A stretch of 64,000 nt of DNA from Pandoraea norimbergensis (lineage in GTDB: Bacteria > Pseudomonadota > Gammaproteobacteria > Burkholderiales > Burkholderiaceae), in contig NZ_CP013480.3 in the NCBI RefSeq assembly GCF_001465545.3, positions 5,580,001 through 5,644,000 of the forward strand. The letters are read 5' to 3'. The notes under the pieces are model-generated. The model did no database searches. It had not been told where the DNA came from and was given only the letters and a program-made list of their open reading frames with translations. Each line of letters starts with the position of its first letter. The stretch's first letter is position 1. The position numbers and the translations under genes were made by a program. Shown here piece after piece: positions 1-10,357 of the stretch.

Positions 1-1703
1 TGTCGCAGGCGTTCTCGCTCTATACCGAGCTGACCGTGCATCAGAATCTGGTGCTGCACGCACGCCTGTTTCACGTTCCCGAGGCGGAGGTGAGCACCCG
101 GGTGGACGAGATGGTGCTGCGCTTCGGTCTGGCCGACGTGCTCGACGCCCTGCCCGACAGCATTCCGCTCGGCATGCGTCAGCGCCTGTCGCTCGCGGTC
201 GCGATGGTGCATCAGCCCGAGTTGCTGATTCTTGACGAACCGACGTCCGGCGTCGATCCGGTAGCGCGCGACAATTTCTGGCGCCTGTTGGTGGAGCTGT
301 CGCGGCGCGACCGCGTGACGATCTTCATCTCCACGCACTTCATGAACGAGGCCGACCGCTGCGACCGCATTTCGCTGATGCACGCGGGACGTGTGCTGGT
401 CTCCGATCCCCCCGCCAAGATTACGAAAGACAAGGGCGCCGCGACGCTGGAGCAGGCGTTCATCGAATATCTCGTGGAAGCGGGCGGCGGCACGCCTGAA
501 GCGCCTGAATCACCCGAATCGCCGAAGACCGAACCGGCTGCCGCAGCGCCCACTGAAACCGCACACACGAAGCACAAAGCGTTTTCGTTCGGCCGCATGA
601 TCAGCTACCTGTGGCGCGAAACACTGGAGTTGCAGCGCGACCCCGTGCGCGCCACGTTGGCACTCGTCGGCTCGCTGGTGTTGATGCTGGTGATGGGCTA
701 CGGCATCAGCATGGATGTGGAAGACCTGCGCTACGCCGTGCTTGATCGTGACCAGACCACGCTCAGCCAGAACTACGCGCTCAATATTGCAGGCTCGCGC
801 TACTTCATCGAGCAGCCGCCGATTGTCGATTACGACGATATGGACCGACGCCTGCGTGACGGCGAACTGGCACTGGCCATCGAGATTCCGCCGGGTTTTG
901 CCCGCGACGTATCGCGTGGCAAGAACGTGCAGATCGGCGCGTGGATCGACGGCGCGATGCCGATGCGCGCCGAGACCGTGCAAGGCTACGTGCAGGGCAT
1001 GCATCAGAACTGGCTGGCCGATCAGTCATTGCGACGCCTCGGCGTGCGCGCGACCGCCTCGCTCGACATCGAGACACGCTATCGCTACAACCCCGACGTG
1101 AAGAGTCTGCCGGCCATGGTGCCCGCCGTCATTCCGCTGTTGCTGCTGATGCTGCCGGCGATGCTCACGGCGCTGTCCGTCGTGCGAGAAAAGGAACTCG
1201 GGTCAATCCTGAACCTGTATGTCACGCCGGTCACCCGCACCGAATTTCTCATTGGCAAACAGATTCCGTACGTGGCGCTCGCCATGCTGAATTTCCTGCT
1301 CATGGCGCTGATCGCCGTGACGCTCTTCGGCGTACCGATCAAGGGCAGCTTCTTCACGCTGCTGACGGCCATCTTCATCTTCAACGTGGTTGCCACAGGC
1401 ATCGGCCTGCTCGCGTCCACCTTCACCCGCAGCCAGATCGCGGCCCTGTTCTTCACGATGATCGGCACCATGATCCCGGCGATTCAGTTCTCGGGCATGC
1501 TCACGCCGGTGCCATCGATGGAGGGCTCAGGCCGGTTCATCGGCGAGATCTACCCGGCGACCTACATGCTGATCATCAGCCGGGGCGTCTTCAACAAGGC
1601 GCTCGGGTTTGCTGACCTCGGCAATGCCTTCTGGCCGATGCTCGTCGCCGTGCCCGTGATTCTGGGCGCCACGATCCTGCTGCTCAAGAAACAGGACAAA
1701 TGA
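1..1703 (+). CDS. rbbA: RbbA-like ABC transporter, ATPase-permease fusion (5' truncated by window)
   Basis: The frame is open to the left edge (first full codon at base 3), so only the C-terminal part is present. The visible part starts at the Q-loop ([10 protein letters not shown]). It continues through a degenerate signature ([11 protein letters not shown]), Walker B ([13 protein letters not shown]) and the H-loop ([12 protein letters not shown]), and then an ABC-2 permease: one TM near 640-710, a long extracytoplasmic loop, and five or so TMs from about 1110. ATPase and permease on one chain followed by a separate ABC-2 permease is the RbbA-YhhJ arrangement, in which RbbA is described as a ribosome-associated ATPase or exporter. 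The Ala/Pro/Glu-rich stretch at about 485-570 is a linker. Family is secure; substrate unknown. Confidence 0.85.
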   Translation, partial: SQAFSLYTELTVHQNLVLHARLFHVPEAEVSTRVDEMVLRFGLADVLDALPDSIPLGMRQRLSLAVAMVHQPELLILDEPTSGVDPVARDNFWRLLVELSRRDRVTIFISTHFMNEADRCDRISLMHAGRVLVSDPPAKITKDKGAATLEQAFIEYLVEAGGGTPEAPESPESPKTEPAAAAPTETAHTKHKAFSFGRMISYLWRETLELQRDPVRATLALVGSLVLMLVMGYGISMDVEDLRYAVLDRDQTTLSQNYALNIAGSRYFIEQPPIVDYDDMDRRLRDGELALAIEIPPGFARDVSRGKNVQIGAWIDGAMPMRAETVQGYVQGMHQNWLADQSLRRLGVRATASLDIETRYRYNPDVKSLPAMVPAVIPLLLLMLPAMLTALSVVREKELGSILNLYVTPVTRTEFLIGKQIPYVALAMLNFLLMALIAVTLFGVPIKGSFFTLLTAIFIFNVVATGIGLLASTFTRSQIAALFFTMIGTMIPAIQFSGMLTPVPSMEGSGRFIGEIYPATYMLIISRGVFNKALGFADLGNAFWPMLVAVPVILGATILLLKKQDK

Positions 1704-2947
1704 TGGCGAGCCCCTCGACCCCGCAATCGCCAACGCCAACGCCGCCGGCATCTTCGACGCCCCCCGTCGCGCCCGCGCGAACCCCGGCAAGCGCTGACAA
1801 GCCGCGCAACCCCCACGCGTGGCGGCGGCATCTGGCCAACATCTACCGGCTTGGCGTGAAAGAGCTGTGGAGTCTAGTGCGCGACCCGATGATGCTCGTG
1901 CTCATCATCTACACGTTCACGGCCTCGGTGTATTCGTCGGCCACGGCGCAGCCCGACACGCTGCATCTCGCGCCGATCGCCATCGTCGACGAAGACGCGT
2001 CACCGCTGTCCGCACGCATCGTCTCCGCGTTCTACCCGCCGCAGTTCGCGCAGCCGCGCATGATCAGCGCCGACGCCGTGGACCGGGGCATGGACGAAGG
2101 CGCCTACACCTTCGCGCTGAACATTCCGCCCAACTTTCAGGCCGACGTGCTCGCGGGCCGTCATGCGGAAGTGCAGTTGAACGTGGACGCCACGCGCATG
2201 AGTCAGGCGTTCTCGGGCAGCGGCTACGTGCAGCAGATCGTGTCGGCGGAAGTGCGGGAATTCGTCCAGCGATACCGATCAAATGCGGAGCTGCCGGTGG
2301 AGCTGGCGTTGCGCGTGCGTTTCAACCCGACGCTGGAGCGGGCGTGGTTCGGCGCGCTCATGCAGATCATCAACAACATCACGATGCTGTCGATCATCCT
2401 CACGGGGGCCGCCCTGATTCGTGAGCGAGAGCACGGCACCATCGAGCATTTGCTCGTCATGCCGGTGACACCGACCGAGATCATGCTGGCGAAAGTCTGG
2501 TCGATGGGCATGGTGGTGCTGATCGCCGCCGCCATGTCGCTCTGGCTGATCGTGAGCGGCGCGCTGAATGTGCCGATCGGCGGGTCGGTGGCACTGTTCC
2601 TGCTGGGCGCCACGCTGCACCTGTTTGCGACCACGTCGATGGGCATCTTTCTGGCGACGCTGGCCCGCTCGATGCCGCAGTTCGGCATGTTGCTGATTCT
2701 GGTACTGCTGCCGTTGCAAATGCTATCGGGCGGGAACACGCCGCGCGAAAGCATGCCGAAGGTGGTGCAGGACATCATGCTCGCAGCACCCACGACGCAC
2801 TTCGTCGAGCTGGGGCAGGCGATCCTGTTCCGAGGCGCCGGGATCGGCGTCGTGTGGGTGCAGTTCGTGGCGCTGGCCGTGATTGGCGCCGTGTTCTTCG
2901 CCATCTCGCTGCGACGTTTTCGCCGCACGCTCAGTTCGATGGCTTGA
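1700..2947 (+). CDS. ABC-2 type permease, YhhJ-like
   Basis: This 415-aa inner-membrane permease follows the RbbA-like gene with an ATGA overlap at 1700-1703, so the two are translationally coupled. A Pro/Thr-rich cytoplasmic N-terminus of about 45 residues precedes TM1 ([10 protein letters not shown]). A periplasmic domain follows, then a block of five TMs in the C-terminal half containing the ABC-2 hallmark [17 protein letters not shown]. It most likely pairs with the upstream ATPase-permease and an HlyD-type membrane-fusion protein encoded left of the window. A second possible ATG lies at 1703. Substrate cannot be deduced. Confidence 0.87.
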   Translation: MMASPSTPQSPTPTPPASSTPPVAPARTPASADKPRNPHAWRRHLANIYRLGVKELWSLVRDPMMLVLIIYTFTASVYSSATAQPDTLHLAPIAIVDEDASPLSARIVSAFYPPQFAQPRMISADAVDRGMDEGAYTFALNIPPNFQADVLAGRHAEVQLNVDATRMSQAFSGSGYVQQIVSAEVREFVQRYRSNAELPVELALRVRFNPTLERAWFGALMQIINNITMLSIILTGAALIREREHGTIEHLLVMPVTPTEIMLAKVWSMGMVVLIAAAMSLWLIVSGALNVPIGGSVALFLLGATLHLFATTSMGIFLATLARSMPQFGMLLILVLLPLQMLSGGNTPRESMPKVVQDIMLAAPTTHFVELGQAILFRGAGIGVVWVQFVALAVIGAVFFAISLRRFRRTLSSMA

Positions 2948-3052
2948 TGTTGTTAACAAGGGGCGCGCGGGTATCGCCGGGTTCTCGGGTGACGCCTGCG
3001 CTTTCACAGCATCCGCCAAGCCCTGTCATGCCGGATTTGCGAGGTCATTGCC

Positions 3053-5464
3053 ATGCCTGCCAAGTCGTCTGCCGCACTCCAACGCCAAACGTCCCGCGCG
3101 ACGTCTTCCACTTCCACCTCACGGTCTGACACGCCATGGCTTGCCGCCAATCCGTGGCTCGACAATATGCCGTGGATGGCCGCCGCTGCCGAGTATGCCG
3201 TCGACGCGTGGCAGCGCAGCGTGCTCTTCGCAGACGTGATGCGTCAGCGCGGCAATCAGTATCAGGAACATTTGGCCGAGTCGGCACCGAATGTGCTCGA
3301 CTTCCCGTCGGAAGTGATTCTCGATGGGCACGACCTGCCGCGCCCGTGCAACTACTGCCTGATGCGGATTCAGCCCCCTGACGATGCGCCCACGCTGCCC
3401 AACGCGCGCCCGTTCGTCGTGGTCGATCCGCGTGCGGGGCACGGCCCGGGCATCGGCGGGTTCAAGCCCGATAGTGAAATCGGTGCTGCCTTGCGGGCCG
3501 GTCATCCGTGCTATTTCGTCGGCTTTCTGCCCGACCCGGTACCGGGCCAGACGGTCGAAGACGTGATGCATGCGGAAGCGGCGTTCCTTGAGAAAGTCAT
3601 CTCGATGCACCCCGAGGGTGCGGGCAAGCCGGCCGTGATCGGTAATTGTCAGGCCGGCTGGCAGGTGCTGATGACGGCGGCCATGCGCCCCGAGCTGTTC
3701 GGCCCGATCATCGTGGCCGGTGCGCCGCTCTCGTACTGGGCAGGCTGGCGCGGACGCAACCCCATGCGCTATTCCGGCGGCCTGCTGGGCGGCAGTTGGC
3801 TCACGGCGCTCACGAGTGACCTTGGCGATGGCCGCTTCGACGGGGCATGGCTCGTCCAGAATTTCGAGAATCTCGACCCGGCCAACACGCTGTGGCGCAA
3901 GAAATACCACCTGTACGCCAACGTCGATACGGAAGCGCCGCGCTATCTCGGTTTTGAGAAGTACTGGGGCGGGCACGTGTTCCTCAACGCGGTGGAGATG
4001 CAGTACATCGTCGACAACCTGTTTGTCGGCAACCGGCTCACCAGCGCGGAACTGATCACGAGCGACGGCATCCGGCTCGACCTGCGCAATATCCGCTCGC
4101 CGATCGTGGTGTTTTGCTCGTACGGCGACAACATCACGCCGCCGCCGCAGGCACTCGGCTTTATCACCGACATGTATCGCGACGACGCGGAAGTGTTCAG
4201 CCACGACCAGACCATCGTGTACGCCACACACGACAGCATCGGCCATCTGGGCATCTTCGTGTCGAGCAGCACCGGGAGAAAGGAGCACCGCAAGTTCGTC
4301 AACAACATCGATCTGATCGACGTGCTGCCGGCGGGTATCTATCAGGCGCAGATTGCCGAAAAAACCGCCGATACGCCGCATCGGGAGCTGATCGATGGCG
4401 ACTATGTGATGTCGATCCAGCGGCGCAGCATCGAGGACGTGCGCGCCATCGTGCAGCCGGACACCGAGAGCGACCGGCGCTTTGCGGCGGTGGCGCATCT
4501 GTCGGATATCAATCTCGGCCTGTACCGGAGCCTCGTGCAACCGTGGGTGCGGGCGATGGTTACGCCGAACTCGGCGTACTGGATGCGCATGCTGCATCCG
4601 TTGCGCGTGAGTTACGAAATGTGGTCGGATCGCAATCCGTTTGCCGCACCGTTTGCCGAGAAAGCCGAGCGCATTCGCGAGACCCGGCAGCCGGTGTCGC
4701 CGGACAACCCGTTCCTCGCGTTTCAGACCGCCATGTCGACGGCCATCGAGCAGTCGCTCAACTTCTATCGCGATATCCGCGATGACGGCTACGAGAAGGC
4801 TTTCGAGCTGATCTACGGTCAGCCGTGGGTACAGGCGCTTGCGGGGCTGCACGGCAGCGACGGGGCGGCGGTGCGCGTGCATCCGGGCACATCGCCGGAG
4901 CACATTGCGTTCGTGAAAGAAGCACTGGCCAATCGTCAGCACGAACTGCATCACGGCGGCGCACTGGAGGCAGGGATTCGTGCGCTGCTGTGGGTGCATC
5001 GTCTGCATGGTGAAGCCGATGAGCGTCAGTTCAATCTGGCGCGGTCGTTGCCGCGCAGCGAACGGGACATTCCCATCGAAAGTTTCCGCGAGATGATCCG
5101 CCGGCAGGCGGGCTTGCTGCGAATGTCGCCGGACGCCGCCATGAACGCCATTCCGGGCATGCTGGCGCACGCCTCGCCCGAACACATCCGTCTGGTAGCG
5201 AAGGCGGTGAAGGATCTCAGCTTCGCGGTGCCGATCGACGGCGACGAGCAAAGTGATCTGGAACGGGTTCTGGCGGTATTCGAAGACGCCGCCTTGAAGC
5301 AGGAACCCAAGCAGGCACAGAAGCAGGCAACAAAGCGGACACCCGCTGCTGCGCCCCGCAAACGCACGACGGCGGTCAAGAAAAGCGCCCCAGTGGCGAC
5401 GAAAGCCGCGACGAAACCTGCGACAAAAGCCACAACGGTCCGGAAGTCGAAAAAGGGCGCCTGA
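3053..5464 (+). CDS. DUF3141 family PHA-synthase-like alpha/beta-hydrolase with basic C-terminal tail
   Basis: This 803-aa protein matches DUF3141 proteins, which are distantly related to polyhydroxyalkanoate synthases. A PHA-synthase-type lipase box with Cys as nucleophile is visible (IGNCQAGWQ, Cys199), followed by a hydrolase-fold region with VFCSYGDNITPP (candidate catalytic Asp) and THDSIGHLGIF (candidate His). The N-terminal 25 residues are Ser/Thr-rich. The last 50 or so residues are almost only Lys, Ala, Thr, Pro and Arg, like histone-H1-type or PhaF/PhaM tails. The gene stands alone, 105 bases after the ABC permease, and is followed by the trp leader. Assignment to the family is firm; polymerase activity is not shown. 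Confidence 0.82.
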   Translation: MPAKSSAALQRQTSRATSSTSTSRSDTPWLAANPWLDNMPWMAAAAEYAVDAWQRSVLFADVMRQRGNQYQEHLAESAPNVLDFPSEVILDGHDLPRPCNYCLMRIQPPDDAPTLPNARPFVVVDPRAGHGPGIGGFKPDSEIGAALRAGHPCYFVGFLPDPVPGQTVEDVMHAEAAFLEKVISMHPEGAGKPAVIGNCQAGWQVLMTAAMRPELFGPIIVAGAPLSYWAGWRGRNPMRYSGGLLGGSWLTALTSDLGDGRFDGAWLVQNFENLDPANTLWRKKYHLYANVDTEAPRYLGFEKYWGGHVFLNAVEMQYIVDNLFVGNRLTSAELITSDGIRLDLRNIRSPIVVFCSYGDNITPPPQALGFITDMYRDDAEVFSHDQTIVYATHDSIGHLGIFVSSSTGRKEHRKFVNNIDLIDVLPAGIYQAQIAEKTADTPHRELIDGDYVMSIQRRSIEDVRAIVQPDTESDRRFAAVAHLSDINLGLYRSLVQPWVRAMVTPNSAYWMRMLHPLRVSYEMWSDRNPFAAPFAEKAERIRETRQPVSPDNPFLAFQTAMSTAIEQSLNFYRDIRDDGYEKAFELIYGQPWVQALAGLHGSDGAAVRVHPGTSPEHIAFVKEALANRQHELHHGGALEAGIRALLWVHRLHGEADERQFNLARSLPRSERDIPIESFREMIRRQAGLLRMSPDAAMNAIPGMLAHASPEHIRLVAKAVKDLSFAVPIDGDEQSDLERVLAVFEDAALKQEPKQAQKQATKRTPAAAPRKRTTAVKKSAPVATKAATKPATKATTVRKSKKGA

Positions 5465-5618
5465 GCGTCGCATTCTGCCCTCTGATCGGGGGGCAGAATC
5501 GTCGAATGACGGGCCCTGTCGCGCGCACATTCTTGCGAGAAATGGCCCGATCACGCGAGAAATTCGCTGTTTGACCGCTTTTTGCGACACCCCGCCCACG
5601 AGCAACGGTGGTTACTGC

Positions 5619-5624
5619 TACAAT
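5619..5624 (+). promoter_or_regulatory. Candidate -10 element upstream of the trp leader
   Basis: TACAAT lies ten bases before the leader peptide ATG at 5635. No convincing -35 sits at 16-18 bases. If this is the real -10, transcription would start around 5630-5632 and the leader peptide would be translated from a nearly leaderless message. Confidence 0.4.
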
Positions 5625-5634
5625 CGCCGTCACT

Positions 5635-5703
5635 ATGAAGTCGATTCAGTCTTCCTCCCTCCTCTGGTCGTCCCTGACCGTCGCCCTGCGCTGGTGGCGG
5701 TAA
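5635..5703 (+). CDS. trpL: Putative trp operon leader peptide (22 aa, three Trp)
   Basis: ATG at 5635 opens a 22-codon reading frame, [22 protein letters not shown], ending with TAA at 5701. It has three Trp codons (5665, 5692, 5695), two of them adjacent just before the stop, which is the classic attenuator design. It lies 134 bases before trpG. The WW codons and stop overlap the first arm of a hairpin (5694-5711) that can compete with downstream structure. No Shine-Dalgarno is visible before the ATG. Trp makes up three of 22 residues, far above the background rate. The call rests on composition and position only. Confidence 0.62.
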   Translation: MKSIQSSSLLWSSLTVALRWWR

Positions 5704-5778
5704 CCCGCCACGTCTATCTCATCCCCATAGCGCCCTCCCCCGCGGACCGCGAAGTCAATGTGGGGGCACGCTCAGGGG
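5694..5778 (+). promoter_or_regulatory. Putative trp attenuator: alternative hairpins
   Basis: Segment 1 (GTGGCGG, 5694-5700, over the tandem Trp codons) pairs perfectly with segment 2 (CCGCCAC, 5705-5711) across a TAAC loop. A second, larger hairpin pairs CCCC 5723-5726 with GGGG 5775-5778, AGCG 5729-5732 with CGCT 5769-5772, and CCCCCGC 5737-5743 with GTGGGGG 5760-5766. Segment 2 can also pair with GTGGGGG in six of seven positions, so the two folds are mutually exclusive. There is no U-tract after the large hairpin, so any termination would have to be Rho-dependent or the effect could be on trpG translation. Confidence 0.42.
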
Positions 5779-5836
5779 AAATTCGCAAATCTCACGCGTT
5801 CGACATTTCAATGTCACCAGACGAACAGGGACCATC

Positions 5837-6424
5837 ATGCTGCTGATGATCGACAACTACGACTCGTTTACCTACAACATCGTCCAGTACTTCGGTGAAT
5901 TAGGCGAAGACGTGCGCGTCTTCCGTAACGACGAGATCACACTCGACGCCATCGCCGAGCTCTCCCCCGATCGCATTTGCCTCTCGCCCGGCCCTAGCTG
6001 CCCGGCCAACGCAGGCATCACGCTCGACGTGCTCAAGCGCTTTGCGGGCGAAATTCCGATTCTTGGCGTCTGCCTCGGCCATCAGGCCATCGGCGAAGCC
6101 TTCGGCGGCAAGGTCATCCGCGCCCAGCAGATCATGCACGGCAAGGTGAGCGAGATCGAAACCACGCAACAAGGCGTGTTTGCCGATCTGCCCAAGCGCT
6201 TTACCGTCACCCGCTATCACTCGCTGGCCATCGAGCGCGCATCGCTGCCCGATTGCCTCGAAGTGACCGCCTGGACCGACGACGGTGAAATCATGGGCGT
6301 GCGCCACAAGACGCTCGACGTCGAAGGCGTGCAGTTCCACCCGGAGTCGATCCTCTCGGAACACGGCCATGCCGTGCTGCGCAATTTCCTGCAAGCCGCG
6401 CCGCGTGTGGCGCAGGCCGCCTGA
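5837..6424 (+). CDS. trpG: Anthranilate synthase component II (glutamine amidotransferase)
   Basis: The 195-aa class I glutamine amidotransferase supplies ammonia to TrpE for anthranilate synthesis, the first committed step of tryptophan synthesis; it may also serve aminodeoxychorismate synthase. The N-terminus [14 protein letters not shown] is typical. The catalytic triad is visible: Cys79 in GVCLGHQ, His168 and Glu170 in VQFHPES. AGGGA at 5826-5830 is the likely ribosome-binding site. It is the first gene of trpGDC. trpE, its partner and often its neighbour in Burkholderiaceae, is not upstream; the DUF3141 gene is there instead. Confidence 0.96.
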   Translation: MLLMIDNYDSFTYNIVQYFGELGEDVRVFRNDEITLDAIAELSPDRICLSPGPSCPANAGITLDVLKRFAGEIPILGVCLGHQAIGEAFGGKVIRAQQIMHGKVSEIETTQQGVFADLPKRFTVTRYHSLAIERASLPDCLEVTAWTDDGEIMGVRHKTLDVEGVQFHPESILSEHGHAVLRNFLQAAPRVAQAA

Positions 6425-6563
6425 ATTCGGCGCAGCGCTGCACCCCAAGCGATTTCGAATGACATGAGCAGGTTGCCCGGCATCGATGCCGGCACCTGAC
6501 GGACAAGACAGCGGATCGCCGCGACAACCACGCGGCCGACCCGGCAGAGGAGAGAAGTCTTCC

Positions 6564-7592
6564 ATGATTACCCCGCAAGAAGCCCTGCAGCGCACGATCG
6601 AACACCGCGAAATCTTTCACGACGAGATGCTCCATCTGATGCGTCTCATCATGAAAGGCGAGATCTCGCCGGTCATGTCGGCCGCCATCATCACCGGCCT
6701 GCGCGTGAAGAAGGAAACCATCGGCGAGATCGCCGCGGCCGCGCAAGTGATGCGTGAGTTCGCCAATCACGTCGACGCCCCGGCCGACGAGCATTTCGTC
6801 GATATCGTCGGCACCGGCGGCGATGTGTCGCACACGTTCAACATCTCGACGGCGTCGATGTTTGTCGCCGCAGGCGCGGGTGCGAAGGTCGCGAAGCACG
6901 GCAATCGCGGCGTCAGCTCGAAGTCGGGCAGCGCCGACGTGCTCGAAGCGCTGGGCGTGAACATCATGCTCTCGCCCGAGCAAGTCGCCGAGTGCCTGCG
7001 TGAAGTCGGCATCGGCTTCATGTTCGCGCCGAACCATCATCCGGCAATGAAGAACGTGGCCGCCATCCGCAAGGAAATGGGCGTGCGAACGATCTTCAAC
7101 ATCCTCGGCCCGCTGACCAACCCGGCCGGTGCACCGAATCAGTTGATGGGCGTGTTCCACCCCGATCTGGTCGGTATTCAGGTGCGCGTGATGCAGCGTC
7201 TGGGCGCGGAACACGTGCTTGTCGTCTACGGCAAGGACGGCATGGATGAAGTGTCGCTGGGCGCCTCCACGGTCGTGGGTGAGCTCAAGGACGGCAAGGT
7301 CACCGAATACGAAATTCATCCGGAAGACTTCGGTTTGCAGATGGTGAGCAACCGCAGCCTGAAAGTGGGCAGCGCCGAAGAGTCGAAGACGATGCTGCTC
7401 GAAGCGCTCGACGACAAGGCGGGCACTGCACGCGAAATCGTGGCACTCAACGCGGGCACGGCGCTGTATGCCGCCAATCGCGCCGCGTCCATCGGCGACG
7501 GGATCCGCATGGCACGCGAGTCCATCACGAGCGGTGCCGCGCGCGCAAAACTCGACGAGTTCGTGACGTTCACGCAACGATTCAAATCGTAA
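6564..7592 (+). CDS. trpD: Anthranilate phosphoribosyltransferase
   Basis: The enzyme transfers phosphoribose from PRPP to anthranilate, the second step of tryptophan synthesis. The 342-aa length is normal. The PRPP-binding GTGGD motif is near residue 84, followed by the glycine- and serine-rich [21 protein letters not shown] region and the [14 protein letters not shown] block. I start it at ATG 6564 (MITPQEALQ), behind GGAGAG at 6550-6555; the frame is open further upstream (to 6486), but that stretch is not conserved-looking. It lies 139 bases after trpG. Confidence 0.96.
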   Translation: MITPQEALQRTIEHREIFHDEMLHLMRLIMKGEISPVMSAAIITGLRVKKETIGEIAAAAQVMREFANHVDAPADEHFVDIVGTGGDVSHTFNISTASMFVAAGAGAKVAKHGNRGVSSKSGSADVLEALGVNIMLSPEQVAECLREVGIGFMFAPNHHPAMKNVAAIRKEMGVRTIFNILGPLTNPAGAPNQLMGVFHPDLVGIQVRVMQRLGAEHVLVVYGKDGMDEVSLGASTVVGELKDGKVTEYEIHPEDFGLQMVSNRSLKVGSAEESKTMLLEALDDKAGTAREIVALNAGTALYAANRAASIGDGIRMARESITSGAARAKLDEFVTFTQRFKS

Positions 7593-7663
7593 TCTGATGG
7601 TCAGATGCCGAACGTGTCACGTCGACGTCTGACCCACTATTGAAGCCCGAAATACTGATCGCT

Positions 7664-8476
7664 ATGTCTACCGTTCTCGACAAGATCCTGGCCGTGAAGG
7701 CCGAAGAAGTTGCCGCCACCAAGCGCGCCCGCGACCTGATCAGCCTGCGCCGCGATGCCGAAGCCACCGTCGGCGACAGCGAATTACGCACGCGCGATTT
7801 CGTGGGTTCGCTGCGCACGAAGATCGAAGGCGGGCTGTCCGGCGTGATTGCCGAAATCAAGAAAGCGAGTCCGTCGAAGGGCGTGATTCGCGAGAACTTC
7901 GTGCCGCCGGCCATCGCCGAGTCGTATCAGCGTGGCGGTGCCGCGTGTCTGTCGGTACTGACGGATGAGCAGTTCTTCCAAGGCAAGACCGAGTATCTGA
8001 AAGCCGCACGCGCCGCGTGCGATCTGCCGGTGCTTCGCAAAGACTTCATGATCGACGCCTATCAGGTGTATGAAGCCCGCGAGATGGGAGCGGACTGCAT
8101 TCTGCTGATCGCCGCTGCACTGGAACTGGCACACATGCGCGATCTGGAAGCGCAGGCGCACGAGCTGGGCATGGCGGTGCTGGTGGAAGTGCACAACGGC
8201 CGCGAGCTCGATGCAGGTCTTGAGTTGAGCACGCCGTTGCTGGGCATCAACAATCGAAACCTGCACAACTTCGAAGTCACGCTGGACACCACGCTGGGCC
8301 TGCTCAAGCACATTCCGCAGGATCGTCTGGTGGTGACGGAGTCGGGCATCCTGTCGCGTGACGACGTGACCCGCATGCGCGCGGCCAACGTCAATGCCTT
8401 TCTCGTCGGCGAAGCCTTCATGCGCGCGCCCGAGCCGGGCGATGCCCTCGCCACGCTGTTCGACATGCCGCGCTGA
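7664..8476 (+). CDS. trpC: Indole-3-glycerol phosphate synthase
   Basis: This 270-aa TIM-barrel enzyme closes the indole ring from CdRP. Visible family motifs are [11 protein letters not shown], the catalytic-lysine region [26 protein letters not shown] and VTESGI. It is monofunctional, without a TrpF fusion, as is usual in betaproteobacteria. Start chosen at ATG 7664 ([15 protein letters not shown]), where family similarity begins; an in-frame TTG lies at 7640. It is 71 bases after trpD and likely in the same transcript. Confidence 0.96.
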   Translation: MSTVLDKILAVKAEEVAATKRARDLISLRRDAEATVGDSELRTRDFVGSLRTKIEGGLSGVIAEIKKASPSKGVIRENFVPPAIAESYQRGGAACLSVLTDEQFFQGKTEYLKAARAACDLPVLRKDFMIDAYQVYEAREMGADCILLIAAALELAHMRDLEAQAHELGMAVLVEVHNGRELDAGLELSTPLLGINNRNLHNFEVTLDTTLGLLKHIPQDRLVVTESGILSRDDVTRMRAANVNAFLVGEAFMRAPEPGDALATLFDMPR

Positions 8477-8490
8477 TACAGGAGCGGTCA

Positions 8491-9186
8491 ATGGCCATCG
8501 AACGCGAACTCAAACTTGCCCTGCCGGGCGACCTCCCCGCTGCACGTGCCGACGCCCTCATCGCGCATCTCGATCACCTGCCCGGTGCCGAGGCGCGAGG
8601 CGAACGCCATCTCGTGAACCGCTATTTCGATACGCCATCGCTCGCGCTGTCGCGTGCCAAGGCGGCCTTGCGTCTGCGCTTCGTCGCGCGCGACGGTCAT
8701 CCGGGACAGTGGCTGCAAACATTGAAATCAGTCGGTGAAGCGCGCGACGGTTTGCATGTGCGCCACGAGTGGGAACAGCCGGTCAAGGGTGAGGCGCTGG
8801 AACTTGATGCGCTGATCGCCGCGTGCGACGTCCCCGCGACGGCGGCGATGCTGCGCGCCGAGGGGGCGAGCGTGGTTGCCCAGTTCGAGACGAACTTCGT
8901 GCGGCGGTTGTGGCGCTACGTTGCCGGTGACGGGACAGCAGTGGAGATTGCCTTCGATCGTGGCGAAGTCGCCGTCGAAGCCAACGGCCAGCGCCACACG
9001 GCACCGCTGCTGGAAGTCGAACTGGAATTGCTCGAAGCGCCCGATGACGACCGCAACGCACAGGGCGAGCGCATTCTCTTCGCGCTGTCGCAGGACTTGC
9101 GGCAAGTGCTGCCCGAGTTGCACAGCGACGACGTGAGCAAGGCGCAACGTGGCTATCGTCTGCGACAGAAGGTGCTCGGCGGTTGA
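8491..9186 (+). CDS. CYTH-domain triphosphate tunnel metalloenzyme
   Basis: The 231-aa protein starts with the CYTH signature ExExK (IERELKLAL), followed by an RYFDTPSLAL strand, a LRLRF strand and the acidic VEIAFDRGEV and LEVELELLE strands that line the tunnel. CYTH proteins cleave inorganic triphosphate or related substrates; some are class IV adenylate cyclases. There is no CHAD domain. It lies 14 bases after trpC, so it may be cotranscribed with trpGDC, but no functional link is evident. Confidence 0.85.
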   Translation: MAIERELKLALPGDLPAARADALIAHLDHLPGAEARGERHLVNRYFDTPSLALSRAKAALRLRFVARDGHPGQWLQTLKSVGEARDGLHVRHEWEQPVKGEALELDALIAACDVPATAAMLRAEGASVVAQFETNFVRRLWRYVAGDGTAVEIAFDRGEVAVEANGQRHTAPLLEVELELLEAPDDDRNAQGERILFALSQDLRQVLPELHSDDVSKAQRGYRLRQKVLGG

Positions 9187-9286
9187 GGCCGATGAGCGAG
9201 CACAACCGTGACGACGCGCTGATGGGGTCATCGCCCGACCGGCGTCGCCTGCCTTCCGAATTCACGTATTTCCAAAGACCTACCGC

Positions 9287-10174
9287 ATGACATCACGCGC
9301 ACGAGCGAAAGCCAACGACGAGCATCAGCGCTCCCTGTTCGACGATCCCGCACCGGCCACCGAGACTGCCGACGCCAATACGGCGGTTGAAACAGGTTCG
9401 GCTGCGAGGGTGAGTGGCGCGAGTGAGGCCGTGGCAGCCCCTGCTGTCGCGGGGCCGCTGCAAGGCCGTGTCGAAGATCAGTTCGATGCGCTGCCTGCCG
9501 CATGGAAGGCACTGACCGCACCGTTCGTCGCCAGCGACGCGTACGCACCGTTGTGCCGGTATGTCGACGCGGAAGTGGCGGCAGGCAAGACGGTCTATCC
9601 GGCCGACATTTTCCACGCGCTGCGCATGACGTCGCCGCAGGACGTCAAAGTCGTGATTCTTGGACAAGACCCGTATCACGGCGACGACCATGGCATCGCA
9701 CAAGCGCACGGCATGGCGTTTTCGGTGCAACGCGGGGTGCGCGTGCCGCCATCGTTGCGCAACATCTACAAGGAAATCGAGCGCGATCTCGGGATATCAC
9801 CGCCGTCGCACGGCAATCTCGATGCGTGGGCCAAGCAAGGCGTATTGCTGCTCAACACGACGCTGACGGTCGAAGCAGGCAATGCGGCAAGTCACGCGAA
9901 GCCTTTCAAGAAAGGCGGCTGGCAAGCGTGCACGGACACGCTGCTGGGTGGTCTCGCGGCACAGCAAGGCCCGCTGGTATTCCTGCTCTGGGGCAGCCAT
10001 GCGCAGGCAAAAGCGCCTTTGCTTGCGGGACACGGGCATCTGCTGCTCGAAGCCCCGCACCCATCGCCGCTCTCGGCGCATCGGGGCTTCCTCGGCTGCG
10101 GCCATTTCAGCGCCGCCAACGACTTCCTCGAACAGCACGGCAAGACACCCATCGACTGGCGTTTGCCGGATTGA
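9287..10174 (+). CDS. ung: Uracil-DNA glycosylase
   Basis: It removes uracil from DNA to start base-excision repair. Family 1 motifs are clear: GQDPYH with catalytic Asp128, an LLLNTTLTV strand, and the [11 protein letters not shown] leucine-loop motif. At 295 aa it is about 65 residues longer than Escherichia coli Ung. The excess is an N-terminal Ala/Thr/Glu-rich, probably disordered tail. Shorter starts inside that tail cannot be excluded. Confidence 0.95.
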   Translation: MTSRARAKANDEHQRSLFDDPAPATETADANTAVETGSAARVSGASEAVAAPAVAGPLQGRVEDQFDALPAAWKALTAPFVASDAYAPLCRYVDAEVAAGKTVYPADIFHALRMTSPQDVKVVILGQDPYHGDDHGIAQAHGMAFSVQRGVRVPPSLRNIYKEIERDLGISPPSHGNLDAWAKQGVLLLNTTLTVEAGNAASHAKPFKKGGWQACTDTLLGGLAAQQGPLVFLLWGSHAQAKAPLLAGHGHLLLEAPHPSPLSAHRGFLGCGHFSAANDFLEQHGKTPIDWRLPD

Positions 10175-10357
10175 GACTGCCGATGATCGCTTTGGCGATC
10201 ATTTTCAAAACTTGGTGCCATTTTGATAGTTATCGCTATCAAAAAGCCGGACCGTGCCGGTTCAACGTCATTACGGTTTTACCCACCGAAATATACGAAC
10301 GCATAGATCATTTCAAACGTTTACACGCTTTCTTGAACATATTAAACTTCCGGCCGT

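Noticed and set aside
3119..5605. An 828-codon open frame on the minus strand opposite the DUF3141 gene
   Set aside because: It is a long antisense frame caused by high GC third positions. It is His/Arg/Val-rich, with no domain, whereas the plus strand gives a coherent family member.
5571..5846. A 91-codon frame spanning the trp leader region
   Set aside because: It has no ribosome-binding site or family similarity and overlaps the trpG start. The 22-codon Trp-rich frame in the same place is the better explanation.
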